From Candidatus Methanolliviera sp. GoM_asphalt (GTDB taxonomy: Archaea; Halobacteriota; Methanoliparia; Methanoliparales; Methanoliparaceae), in the NCBI GenBank assembly GCA_902158745.1, contig CABGHH010000026.1:1-14261 (forward strand): 14,261 nucleotides of DNA, read 5' to 3'. Of this stretch, positions 1 through 6,851 are shown piece after piece. Position 1 is the first letter of the stretch, and each line of letters begins with the position of its first letter. The notes beneath the pieces were generated by a model. That model was given only the letters and a program-made list of their open reading frames with translations, had not been told where the DNA came from and ran no database searches. The translations under genes were made by a program, and so were the position numbers.

Positions 1-2
1 TT

Positions 3-260
3 CGATTATTCTTCGATGATATGAGTCATCAAAAATCCGAAGGATTTTTGGGATGCCAAAAATCGAAGATTTTTAAGCACTTTAAAGACGTGTTGGAAGA
101 GTTATCGGCTTACTTGTTGTGGAAGAACCCACCAAAATGTGTGTTTGAGATTGAAAGTAAGTTAAATCGTGTATTTAAGAATATTGGATCTGAAGGGTTG
201 GATGAAATGAATATTGGATCAATGGAAAGCACAGAGGTATTAGGGAAAGTTTTAAGTTGA
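3..260 (+). CDS. C-terminal part of an unrecognised protein (truncated by window start)
   Basis: The frame is open from the window edge to a TGA at 258-260. There is an ATG at 21, but no Shine-Dalgarno site precedes it and the frame continues upstream (reading RLFFDD before the Met), so I read this as the 3' end of a longer gene and not as a 79-aa protein. The segment QKSEGFLGCQKSKIFK is encoded by the two small palindromes at 30-74. It is therefore probably a repeat-derived insert and not family sequence. The remaining part (FKDVLEELSAYLLW... to ...GKVLS) is soluble and mildly helical, and I recognise no motif in it. Whether it belongs to the defence genes downstream is unknown. It could also be a decayed gene end. 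Confidence 0.4.
   Translation, partial: RLFFDDMSHQKSEGFLGCQKSKIFKHFKDVLEELSAYLLWKNPPKCVFEIESKLNRVFKNIGSEGLDEMNIGSMESTEVLGKVLS
30..74. repeat. Two tandem short palindromes with GAA loops
   Basis: The first palindrome has arms CAAAAATCC (30-38) and GGATTTTTG (42-50), with loop GAA at 39-41. The second has arms AAAAATC (58-64) and GATTTTT (68-74), with loop GAA at 65-67. Seven bases separate them. Both close with C(GAA)G, a trinucleotide loop known to make very stable DNA mini-hairpins. The pair lies inside an open frame. A matching pair with GGA loops occurs at 14063-14106, so this looks like a dispersed repeat family and not a local terminator. Confidence 0.7.
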
Positions 261-290
261 TAAGGCGAAAAGAAGTTGTGTGTAGATGAG

Positions 291-297
291 TATATAA
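291..297 (+). promoter_or_regulatory. TATA-box-like promoter element for the EVE/BrxD/helicase cassette
   Basis: TATATAA lies about 52 bases before the ATG at 349, inside the AT-rich spacer 261-348. An archaeal TATA box of this kind would place transcription start near 318-325, leaving a leader of roughly 25-30 bases that contains the AGGAG ribosome site at 336-340. This is an assignment by motif and position only. It is the clearest promoter candidate in the window. Confidence 0.4.
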
Positions 298-348
298 TGA
301 AATAATCCATAAAACTTTAAAGAGATAAACTGGATAGGAGATTTATAA

Positions 349-1125
349 ATGTCAATGATGACCCAACAAAGGGTGACAGAAACAGAAGGGGATTTTGCAT
401 ACTATATACACAGAATCAAAGAAGAAGATATCGGATCGATCCATAAGAGGAAGATATTGGGATCTGAATCAAAGGGTGCAAGAACGATAAAACTGATTAA
501 AGACGGTGATAAGATACTATTGTGTGCGTCGTTTGGCATTAAGCAGAGAGCAACGCTATCTTTCGTTGGATATGGAACCGTAAAAGACGTCTTCGACGAA
601 GAGAAACAAAGATCTGGCACATCTCCGAGAAAGATAAGGATTCGTGAGGTGAGATATTTTAAGGAGCCCATCCTAGTAAAGAATGTAGCAAATGATCTGG
701 AATTCATTAAAAGAAAAGATAAAGCGGCAGATTACCTAAAATCCGAATATAAAAAGATTTCAGCGGAGGATTTCAAAGCGGTGGTGAAGGGCAGAAAGGC
801 TACATCGAGCTATCCAGATCATCTTGAGAAGAGGATATACACAACAGAAGAGGTTTTAATGGATTCTGTATATGGATTATTCGATCTTTTAAAGATAACG
901 ATGAAAGGCGATATGATAGAGATAAAATCGTTCATCAAATATCTGCATAAGTTGGTAAATGCTTATGGATTATCCAAAAGCTATGAGGAGGTCGAGAAGT
1001 TTTATTCGGAGAATGCCTGGAGATTTAAATTTGAACACGTGAAATCTAAGGACGTGGATAAGTTGGTTACATTATACGATAATCATGGCAATTCGATCTC
1101 GTTCGCATATATCAAATTGAGGTGA
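349..1125 (+). CDS. EVE/PUA-like domain protein, first gene of a BrxD-helicase cassette
   Basis: This is a 258-aa soluble protein with a good AGGAG ribosome site 8 bases upstream of its ATG. Residues about 14-148 have the look of an EVE/PUA-like beta-barrel: a 'GDKILLCASF' strand at 53-62, 'VGYGTVKDVF' at 73-82, 'RKIRIREVRYFKEPI' at 94-108 and 'ISAEDFKAVVKG' at 137-148. These match the usual EVE order of GD-strand, GYG-type strand, RIRV...PI strand and closing IS-x-EDF helix. Known EVE domains bind modified bases in DNA or RNA and are often linked to modification-dependent restriction. Residues 150-258 are mostly helical and unrecognised. The stop overlaps a possible GTG start of the BrxD-like ATPase, so the two should be made together. 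I infer a sensor or specificity role. The fold call is by eye and could instead be another PUA-like barrel (ASCH, YTH). Confidence 0.5.
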   Translation: MSMMTQQRVTETEGDFAYYIHRIKEEDIGSIHKRKILGSESKGARTIKLIKDGDKILLCASFGIKQRATLSFVGYGTVKDVFDEEKQRSGTSPRKIRIREVRYFKEPILVKNVANDLEFIKRKDKAADYLKSEYKKISAEDFKAVVKGRKATSSYPDHLEKRIYTTEEVLMDSVYGLFDLLKITMKGDMIEIKSFIKYLHKLVNAYGLSKSYEEVEKFYSENAWRFKFEHVKSKDVDKLVTLYDNHGNSISFAYIKLR

Positions 1126-1126
1126 T
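1119..1126 (+). promoter_or_regulatory. Strong Shine-Dalgarno site that favours the GTG start at 1131
   Basis: GAGGTGAT is a near-perfect complement of the archaeal 16S rRNA 3' end. It lies 4 bases before GTG at 1131. The in-frame GTG at 1122 lies inside this site and has no purine-rich element upstream of its own. I therefore prefer 1131 as the start of the ATPase gene. Confidence 0.55.
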
Positions 1127-1130
1127 AGAT

Positions 1131-2369
1131 GTGTATGAAGAAGAGAGAGATATTATTGATGCGTTGAGAGAGGGTAAGGCACCAGAGCAATCCACAGGGT
1201 ATATGCTTATTGGCAGAAAAGAAGAGATGGATGAATTTAAACGTCTTTTGAAGGATGTTAAAAGGGGAAAAGCCGTAACAAAATTCATCAATGCCCAGTT
1301 TGGTATGGGTAAATCTCTTTTGTTGAGAAGAGTGGAAGAGATCGCAATAGAGAATAATTTTGTTGTATCTTATATTGATCTTCCTAAAAGAGCGGCAGAT
1401 CTTCCATTCAATAAATTTGAGATCGTATATACAAAGATTGTACAGGGATTAAGGAGTAAATCAGGCAGATCATTTAAAGAGATTATAGATGCTTGGTTAC
1501 TAAATTTAAAAAATAGAGCCAGAGATGAATTAGATAATCCTCTCAGATCAGAAGATCCCATTATAATAAAACTTATGAATGAATCGCTCGAACCTGTTAG
1601 AGAGCATTCTAACGCATTTACAGTCGTACTTGAGAGTTATTATTTAGGTTTAAAGACAGGAAATGATGAAAAAGCGAATTCTGCCATAGCATGGTTGGAA
1701 GGAGACCCTAACATGCCCGCGAATAAAAGAAAGGAGATTGGAGTTAAGGGAACAATAACAAAAGAAGAATCATTCAACTTTTTAAAGGCTTTAACAATAT
1801 TCATCAAGTCAATAGGGTATTTGGGTCTTGTTGTTTTGATAGATGAGGCGGAAAACATAATGAATCTCACGACAGGAAATTTAAGAGAGGGCGCCTATGG
1901 TAACATTAAAGCACTCTACGACAATGAGCATGGACTTGAAAATATAATATTTATCTTTGCTGGAACACCTCAATTATTTCAGGAAGGTGAACGAAAAGGT
2001 ATTGGATCTTATGATGCACTGTATGAAAGAATAAAAGATGTATTGCATAGCCCATATAAGAATATAAGAGAACCCGTGATAGAACTTGAAGGGCTCAAAA
2101 GGGATGAATTAAGAGAAGTAAGTAAGAAGATAATTGAGATGCACACTTTAGCTTATGATTGGGATCCAAGATCTAGAATGAATCCCGTTTTAGAGGATAT
2201 TTTAAATTATTACGAAGAACGAGCTGGCTTAAGTGGTGGTAAAGTGATTCCAAGAGATTTTATCAGGGCATTTGTAGATGTTTTAGATACCATTGAACAA
2301 CATCCGGATATAACCGAAGAAAATATATTAGGATTGTTTGAAGAAAAAGAATCGGAATGGGAGTTGTAA
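1131..2369 (+). CDS. brxD: BrxD-type P-loop ATPase (BREX DUF2791 family)
   Basis: This is a P-loop ATPase of about 412 aa (415 if the GTG at 1122 is used). Numbering from 1122, the Walker A is AQFGMGKS (58-65), matching the family's G-x-x-G-x-G-K-S/T form with Ala at the first position. The Walker B is LVVLIDEAEN (236-245). The stretch FLKALTIFIKSIGYLGLVV before it, the FAGTPQLF segment (279-286) and a helical C-terminus with VIPRDFIRAFVDVL (375-389) all resemble BREX BrxD/DUF2791 proteins. In type 2 BREX, BrxD is paired with the BrxHI helicase. Here too the next gene is an Lhr-like helicase, 3 bases downstream. Its role is probably ATP-driven assembly or nucleic-acid processing in anti-phage defence. 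No BrxC, PglZ or PglX gene is visible, so this is not a full BREX locus. Family assignment is fairly firm, function is inferred. Confidence 0.75.
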   Translation: MYEEERDIIDALREGKAPEQSTGYMLIGRKEEMDEFKRLLKDVKRGKAVTKFINAQFGMGKSLLLRRVEEIAIENNFVVSYIDLPKRAADLPFNKFEIVYTKIVQGLRSKSGRSFKEIIDAWLLNLKNRARDELDNPLRSEDPIIIKLMNESLEPVREHSNAFTVVLESYYLGLKTGNDEKANSAIAWLEGDPNMPANKRKEIGVKGTITKEESFNFLKALTIFIKSIGYLGLVVLIDEAENIMNLTTGNLREGAYGNIKALYDNEHGLENIIFIFAGTPQLFQEGERKGIGSYDALYERIKDVLHSPYKNIREPVIELEGLKRDELREVSKKIIEMHTLAYDWDPRSRMNPVLEDILNYYEERAGLSGGKVIPRDFIRAFVDVLDTIEQHPDITEENILGLFEEKESEWEL

Positions 2370-2372
2370 CTA

Positions 2373-4517
2373 TTGCCATTCCAATCGTTGGATGAGAGGA
2401 TCAAGAACTTCATGACAGGCAGATTGAAGTGGATAGACCTCATGCCGATTCAGAAGAACGCGATTCCAACGGTAAAGGAAGGAAAAGATCTCTTAATCAT
2501 ATCTCCGACCGCTTCTGGAAAGACGGAGGCTGTTTTTATCCCCCTCTTCGATGATATATTAAAGAATAATTTGGAACCACTCTCGATACTCTACGTTCTG
2601 CCCTTGAAAGCCCTCATAAATGATATATATGATAGGATGGAACGATGGTGTGAACCGCTAAATCTGACGATAACGAAATGGCATGGAGACGCAGCCCCAT
2701 CGAAGAAGGAGAAGTTCATCAAGGAGCCAACGGATATTTTATTGATAACGCCAGAATCATTGGAATCTTTCTTGATCAATAAAAATACTGATACCAAACG
2801 AAGGATATTCAAAAATTTAAGATATATCGTTATAGACGAGATACACTATTTTGCCGCATCTGATAGGGGAATACAGCTCAACTCTCTGTTGAATAGACTA
2901 AAAAGATATACAGAAGATGAAGTTCAGCGAATCGGTCTATCCGCAACCATTGGAAATCCAAAAACCGTATTGAGATGGCTCACCGACGATGAAGATGCCA
3001 AGATCGTTGAGGATAAAAGCCAAATTTCACCTCAGTATAAGGTGATATATGGGGGAGATGCCGCGATCATCGAGACGCTCAAAAGATATTCGGATAAGAA
3101 GATCTTATTCTTCGTGCACTCTCGTAAAGATGCCGAGAGGTATCACGATCTGATTAAAAAGCATCTAAATCCGAAAAATGTATTCATACATCACTCATCA
3201 ATCGATAAGAAGATAAAAGAGGAGAGTGAAGAGAATTTTAAACGGGCAAAAAATGGCATTATGGTATGCACAAGCACGTTGGAACTTGGAATCGATATAG
3301 GAGATACAGATATAATTCTTCAAAATCATCCGCCATTGCAGGTGAGCTCTTTCGTGCAGAGGGTCGGCAGAAGTGGCAGACGCAGAAATCCACCGCGATC
3401 TATCGTATTTTGTGATGATGAGAAGGATGTATTCATAACGCTCGCCGAGATATGCTTGGCTAATGAAGAGAAGTTAGAGGAGATAAGGATACCTGAGAAA
3501 CCAAAAGATATCTATTTTCACCAGATATTAAGCAGTGTCTTTGAGTATGGAAAGATCAAGAAGAAGGATCTATTTTATCTTCTGAACAAATCTTTTGTCT
3601 TTTCAAATATTGATAAAGAAGAATATAAACTGTTGATAGCGGATATGATAAAAAAGGAGTTTTTAGAAGAATACGGAGGGTATTTAAGTCTTGGATACAA
3701 TTTTGAGAAGGAGTTTGGAAAGAGGAACTTTATGGAATTTTATAGCGTCTTTCCGTCGAGTTATGATTTTGTCGTTAGGGAGGGATTAAAGGATATCGGG
3801 AGAATGGATGCATTCTTTGTCATAAATTATCTTGAGAGGGGGTCAGATTTTGCATTGGGCGGAGAAAACTGGAAGATATTGGAAATAAATTATGACAAAT
3901 TCGAGGTAAAGGTCAAGAAGACAAAGGGTGGCGAGGCACCACACTGGTATGGAACAAGGGGCGTCATGGATTATCTGGTGACGCGAGAGGTATATGATAT
4001 TCTCTTAAATGATTTTGATAGAGATAACTTAAGATATCTCGATGATGCAAGTAAGATGATTCTTGGAAAATTCCAAGAAGAGGCATTGAGGGTTGGTTTT
4101 GAAGAAGGAGTGATACCCATCGAGTTCGACGATAATGAAAGAAGAGTTTTTATATATACATTTGGGGGCCTACGCGTCAATGCGTTGCTTTCATCAATCT
4201 TCAAGGTTTATTGTGGGGTGTATTCGATATATGATTCTCCGTATTTCGCATCTTTTAAGTTCAGAGATAGATTTGGGATCGAAGATGTCAGAGATATTAC
4301 GAGAAATATCGAAGATATCCTCAAAGATGAGAATTTAAAGGTGCATATCTTTGAGAAGGCAAATAAGCTCGTTAAAAATAAATTTATAAGATATCTTCCA
4401 AAAGGCGATCAGATAACGCTGAAATCCGCGTTGTTATTCGATGAATGTGGACTCATAGATGTTTTACAAGAAAATTCGCTGAAATTGGTTGCTTCAACAC
4501 CTTTCAAGGCATGGTAA
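2373..4517 (+). CDS. brxHI: Lhr-like SF2 helicase, BrxHI type
   Basis: This 714-aa helicase starts at TTG 2373, with GGGAG (2359-2363) 9 bases upstream and only 3 bases after the ATPase stop. Both RecA domains are complete: Q-like motif LMPIQKNAIP (23-32), Walker A PTASGKT (45-51), DEIH (155-158), motif III SAT (190-192), motif V STLELGIDIG (301-310) and motif VI QRVGRSGRR (329-337). The C-terminal half carries an Lhr-type barrel segment, with GGENWKILEIN at 496-506 and PHWYG at 523-527, as in COG1201 proteins. Lhr relatives move 3' to 5' on single-stranded nucleic acid. The direct link to a BrxD-type ATPase identifies it as the BrxHI kind and not the housekeeping Lhr, which is usually longer. 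It probably acts with the two preceding proteins in defence. All catalytic motifs look intact. Confidence 0.8.
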   Translation: MPFQSLDERIKNFMTGRLKWIDLMPIQKNAIPTVKEGKDLLIISPTASGKTEAVFIPLFDDILKNNLEPLSILYVLPLKALINDIYDRMERWCEPLNLTITKWHGDAAPSKKEKFIKEPTDILLITPESLESFLINKNTDTKRRIFKNLRYIVIDEIHYFAASDRGIQLNSLLNRLKRYTEDEVQRIGLSATIGNPKTVLRWLTDDEDAKIVEDKSQISPQYKVIYGGDAAIIETLKRYSDKKILFFVHSRKDAERYHDLIKKHLNPKNVFIHHSSIDKKIKEESEENFKRAKNGIMVCTSTLELGIDIGDTDIILQNHPPLQVSSFVQRVGRSGRRRNPPRSIVFCDDEKDVFITLAEICLANEEKLEEIRIPEKPKDIYFHQILSSVFEYGKIKKKDLFYLLNKSFVFSNIDKEEYKLLIADMIKKEFLEEYGGYLSLGYNFEKEFGKRNFMEFYSVFPSSYDFVVREGLKDIGRMDAFFVINYLERGSDFALGGENWKILEINYDKFEVKVKKTKGGEAPHWYGTRGVMDYLVTREVYDILLNDFDRDNLRYLDDASKMILGKFQEEALRVGFEEGVIPIEFDDNERRVFIYTFGGLRVNALLSSIFKVYCGVYSIYDSPYFASFKFRDRFGIEDVRDITRNIEDILKDENLKVHIFEKANKLVKNKFIRYLPKGDQITLKSALLFDECGLIDVLQENSLKLVASTPFKAW

Positions 4518-4581
4518 CGCTTACTTTCATTAAGGGTATTTCATAATAGTTAAGTTTTTCAAAACAAAAGGTTGTGGTGTC

Positions 4582-5484
4582 ATGGATAAGAAAATCGTGG
4601 GAATAGTGTTAATAGCTGTAATCTTTCTTATTATAGGTATATTTTGTTGTTCCAACTTTTTAGTCTCTTATGTCATCTACAATCCGATTAAAAGTCCTGT
4701 TTTAGGTTCACCTCTTGATTACGGAATGGATTATTCGGATATTTCATTTACGAGCGACGGTATCGAATTGGAGGGGTGGTTCATCCCAAATAATAATTCA
4801 GACGCTACAATAATCATAGCCCATGGATACAATGATACTAGAGCAGGGGTTTTAGGGTATGCACAATTTCTCAACAGGGCAGGATATAATGTGCTTCTCT
4901 TCGATCTTCGTGATCATGGTAGGAGTGGAGGATGCTGGACATCCGATGGTGATGTATCCAATGATGTTATCGGTGCCATAAACTATATCAAAACCCGAGA
5001 AAATTTAGATCCTGATAGAATCGGAGTGCTCGGTCTCTCAATCGGTGGAACGACCGTGGCGGTGACATCCGAAAGGACAGATGATATTAAGGCAGTTGTA
5101 ACTGATAGTGCACCTGTAGGGTTTATAGATGCAAAATATGTAAAGAAGATTCTTAAAAATGTTTCGAATAGAACAATTATTCCAGATATTAGTCCATTGG
5201 TAAATGAAAAACTTATCTCCTTCTTCAGACGGGTTAAAACAGGAATAAAAGATGATGACAGTAAAACTGTAAACATTGATAAAATAGACATCCCACTACT
5301 CATAATTCATGGAGATGATGATATAGTCGTGCCTTTGAACGATGCTTATGAGATATATGACAGAGCAAAAGGACCAAAGTTTCTCTGGGTTGTGGAGGAG
5401 ACAGGTCATATCAGGGCATATTCCACCCATAAAGAAGAATATGAGGAAAAAGTGGTAAAATTTTTTGATGAATATCTGAAATAA
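4582..5484 (+). CDS. Membrane-anchored serine alpha/beta hydrolase
   Basis: This 300-aa protein has one N-terminal hydrophobic segment (about residues 5-31, after MDKK), so it is probably anchored in the membrane with the catalytic domain outside. No lipobox fits the Cys pair at 22-23. The alpha/beta hydrolase fold is clear: oxyanion-type HGY (81-83), DLRDHGRS (108-115), nucleophile elbow GLSIGG with Ser153, acid Asp247 in HGDDDIVVP, and His276 in ETGHIRAY. It resembles the broad 'alpha/beta hydrolase, serine aminopeptidase S33-like' family, whose substrates include esters, lipids and peptides. The actual substrate is unknown. The gene has its own spacer of 64 bases with a GGTG ribosome site, so it need not belong to the helicase cassette. 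It may be ordinary metabolism lying inside a defence island. Confidence 0.75.
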   Translation: MDKKIVGIVLIAVIFLIIGIFCCSNFLVSYVIYNPIKSPVLGSPLDYGMDYSDISFTSDGIELEGWFIPNNNSDATIIIAHGYNDTRAGVLGYAQFLNRAGYNVLLFDLRDHGRSGGCWTSDGDVSNDVIGAINYIKTRENLDPDRIGVLGLSIGGTTVAVTSERTDDIKAVVTDSAPVGFIDAKYVKKILKNVSNRTIIPDISPLVNEKLISFFRRVKTGIKDDDSKTVNIDKIDIPLLIIHGDDDIVVPLNDAYEIYDRAKGPKFLWVVEETGHIRAYSTHKEEYEEKVVKFFDEYLK

Positions 5485-5485
5485 T

Positions 5486-5497
5486 AAATATCATATA
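5486..5497 (+). promoter_or_regulatory. Possible TATA-like element upstream of the Orc1/Cdc6-like gene
   Basis: AAATATCATATA lies directly after the hydrolase stop and about 32-43 bases before the ATG at 5529. The distance suits an archaeal TATA box with a very short leader. The only support is AT content and position. Confidence 0.2.
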
Positions 5498-5528
5498 GGG
5501 GAAGGCAACAAGATAGAAGAGATTTGTT

Positions 5529-6845
5529 ATGGGTCTCATCGAAGATCTCTCGGAGTCATCGGGAATCATAAAGGACATCTCCTATTTGGATCCGAGGCGA
5601 TGCATAACTCCAGAAGACGGAGATCTCTTAATAAGGAAAAAACAGGCTTTAAAGATGATAAATCCCTTCAAGCCGTTGATAAAAGGGGGTGAACCATATC
5701 TGGATCTTCAGATACTTGAGGGGGGTCCCGGCTCTGGTAAGACACAGACCGTTCTATATGCTTCAAGAGAGATCGAGAAAAAATTTCCGAGCGTTATATT
5801 CCCAAAGATCGGACTTGAGCACGAGACTGCAAACAAGATGGCTTCGGCGGTCTATAACATATTAACGCAGAAGAAAGATATTAGAAGATTGAAGAGAATA
5901 TCGACATCTGATATATTCGAGGATATATTCAGGATAATAGAAGAGAACGAGATATATTTACAGATAGTCTTGGACGATGCGAATAGATTAAATTATAAAG
6001 AGATTGCCAGGTTCGTTGGACCCATAATAAAGAAGGAGAACTGCCCAAATCTGGGTCTAACCATCCTAATTGATGATACCAACAAACTTTTAAGGAAGAT
6101 CAAGGGGTTTGATGAGTCGAGTTATGCATCCTTAAAATCTTCACTTTGGGGTAAAGAGATATATTTTGACGCATACTCCGAAGAAGAAGTATATTCGATA
6201 ATCGAGCAGAGGGCAAAGCTCTCTTTATATCCGGAAGCATACAGAAGAGAAGCATTGAAGAAGACTGCAGAGTTTACAACAGATATTGATCTTGGAATGC
6301 ACAGAGGAGATATTAGATATGCCATAAATCTTCTTAGAAGTGCCTGTGAACTTGCGGAAAGGAGGAAAGAAGATTGTATAAGTGAAGAAGCTATCGAAAT
6401 ATCGAGAGATGTAGCAATGAGATATGTCTGGAGAAACGATATAAAAAGACTTACTTTGAGAGAAAAGATTATCCTTCTATCGGTCGTATCTAGCATGGAG
6501 AATGAAAGGATGACGATATCAGAAGAGGTGAAGATCTATGAGGAGATCATAAACCTCTATTTGAAAGAATTTGATACATATTCAGAGATAAGAGATAAAC
6601 TCAGCATCGGTAGAAAGACGATAGAGCGAGAGAATGCCGTATTGAATAGGATGAACTGCATCGATATGGGAAGAAAGGAGGTAGGCTCGAAGGGCGGACG
6701 ACCTGCTTATATAATAAATACCATCGTTCCTCCTGAAGTGATAAAGGGCACATTGGAGAAGGAGCTTGGTTTTGAGATATCTGTTAGGCGAGATATGAAC
6801 GTTTTGAGTGATAGAAGGATGATAAAGATGAGGAAATTAGAGTAG
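5529..6845 (+). CDS. Divergent Orc1/Cdc6-like AAA+ ATPase with winged helix
   Basis: This is a 438-aa protein with Walker A GGPGSGKT (65-72) and Walker B LQIVLDDAN (144-152). It has a sensor-1-like strand TILIDDTNK (178-186), a lid with the Orc1/Cdc6 sensor-2 pattern GDIRYAINLLRSACELAE (260-277, Arg263), and a C-terminal helix-turn-helix region (about 310-400) ending GRPAYIIN. This order is that of archaeal Orc1/Cdc6 initiators, which bind origin DNA and load the MCM helicase. The Walker B has DDAN in place of the usual DE-hydrophobic-D, and the whole protein looks far from the chromosomal Orc1. It could be an initiator from a plasmid or integrated element, or an Orc-derived regulator. The stop lies 6 bases before hsdM, which suggests one transcript with the restriction genes. 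I see no origin recognition box nearby. Confidence 0.6.
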   Translation: MGLIEDLSESSGIIKDISYLDPRRCITPEDGDLLIRKKQALKMINPFKPLIKGGEPYLDLQILEGGPGSGKTQTVLYASREIEKKFPSVIFPKIGLEHETANKMASAVYNILTQKKDIRRLKRISTSDIFEDIFRIIEENEIYLQIVLDDANRLNYKEIARFVGPIIKKENCPNLGLTILIDDTNKLLRKIKGFDESSYASLKSSLWGKEIYFDAYSEEEVYSIIEQRAKLSLYPEAYRREALKKTAEFTTDIDLGMHRGDIRYAINLLRSACELAERRKEDCISEEAIEISRDVAMRYVWRNDIKRLTLREKIILLSVVSSMENERMTISEEVKIYEEIINLYLKEFDTYSEIRDKLSIGRKTIERENAVLNRMNCIDMGRKEVGSKGGRPAYIINTIVPPEVIKGTLEKELGFEISVRRDMNVLSDRRMIKMRKLE

Positions 6846-6851
6846 ATTAAT

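Noticed and set aside
30..74. Palindromes as intrinsic transcription terminators or a CRISPR array
   Set aside because: They lie inside an open frame, with no T-run after a GC-rich stem. The repeat units are too short and irregular, with no unique spacers of constant length.
402..707. Open frames on the minus strand, the longest inside the EVE-like gene, the Orc1-like gene (6122-6496) and hsdR (11190-11693)
   Set aside because: They lie wholly or mainly opposite well-supported genes. Their translations are rich in Ser, Leu, Phe and Ile, as expected from the antisense of lysine- and glutamate-rich coding sequence. No ribosome sites or motifs are seen.
4277..4319. ATCGAAGAT motifs in the helicase gene and at 5538 as further members of the palindrome family
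   Set aside because: The arms are only 3-5 bases and arise from common Ile-Glu-Asp codons. They lack the long A/T arms of the four accepted units.
4135..4338. A 67-codon + strand frame inside the helicase gene
   Set aside because: It lies in another frame of the helicase C-terminal coding region and shows no ribosome site or recognisable motif.
4553..4559. T-run after the helicase gene as a terminator
   Set aside because: Archaeal terminators can be simple T-runs, but this is a short run in an AT-rich spacer and cannot be told from background.
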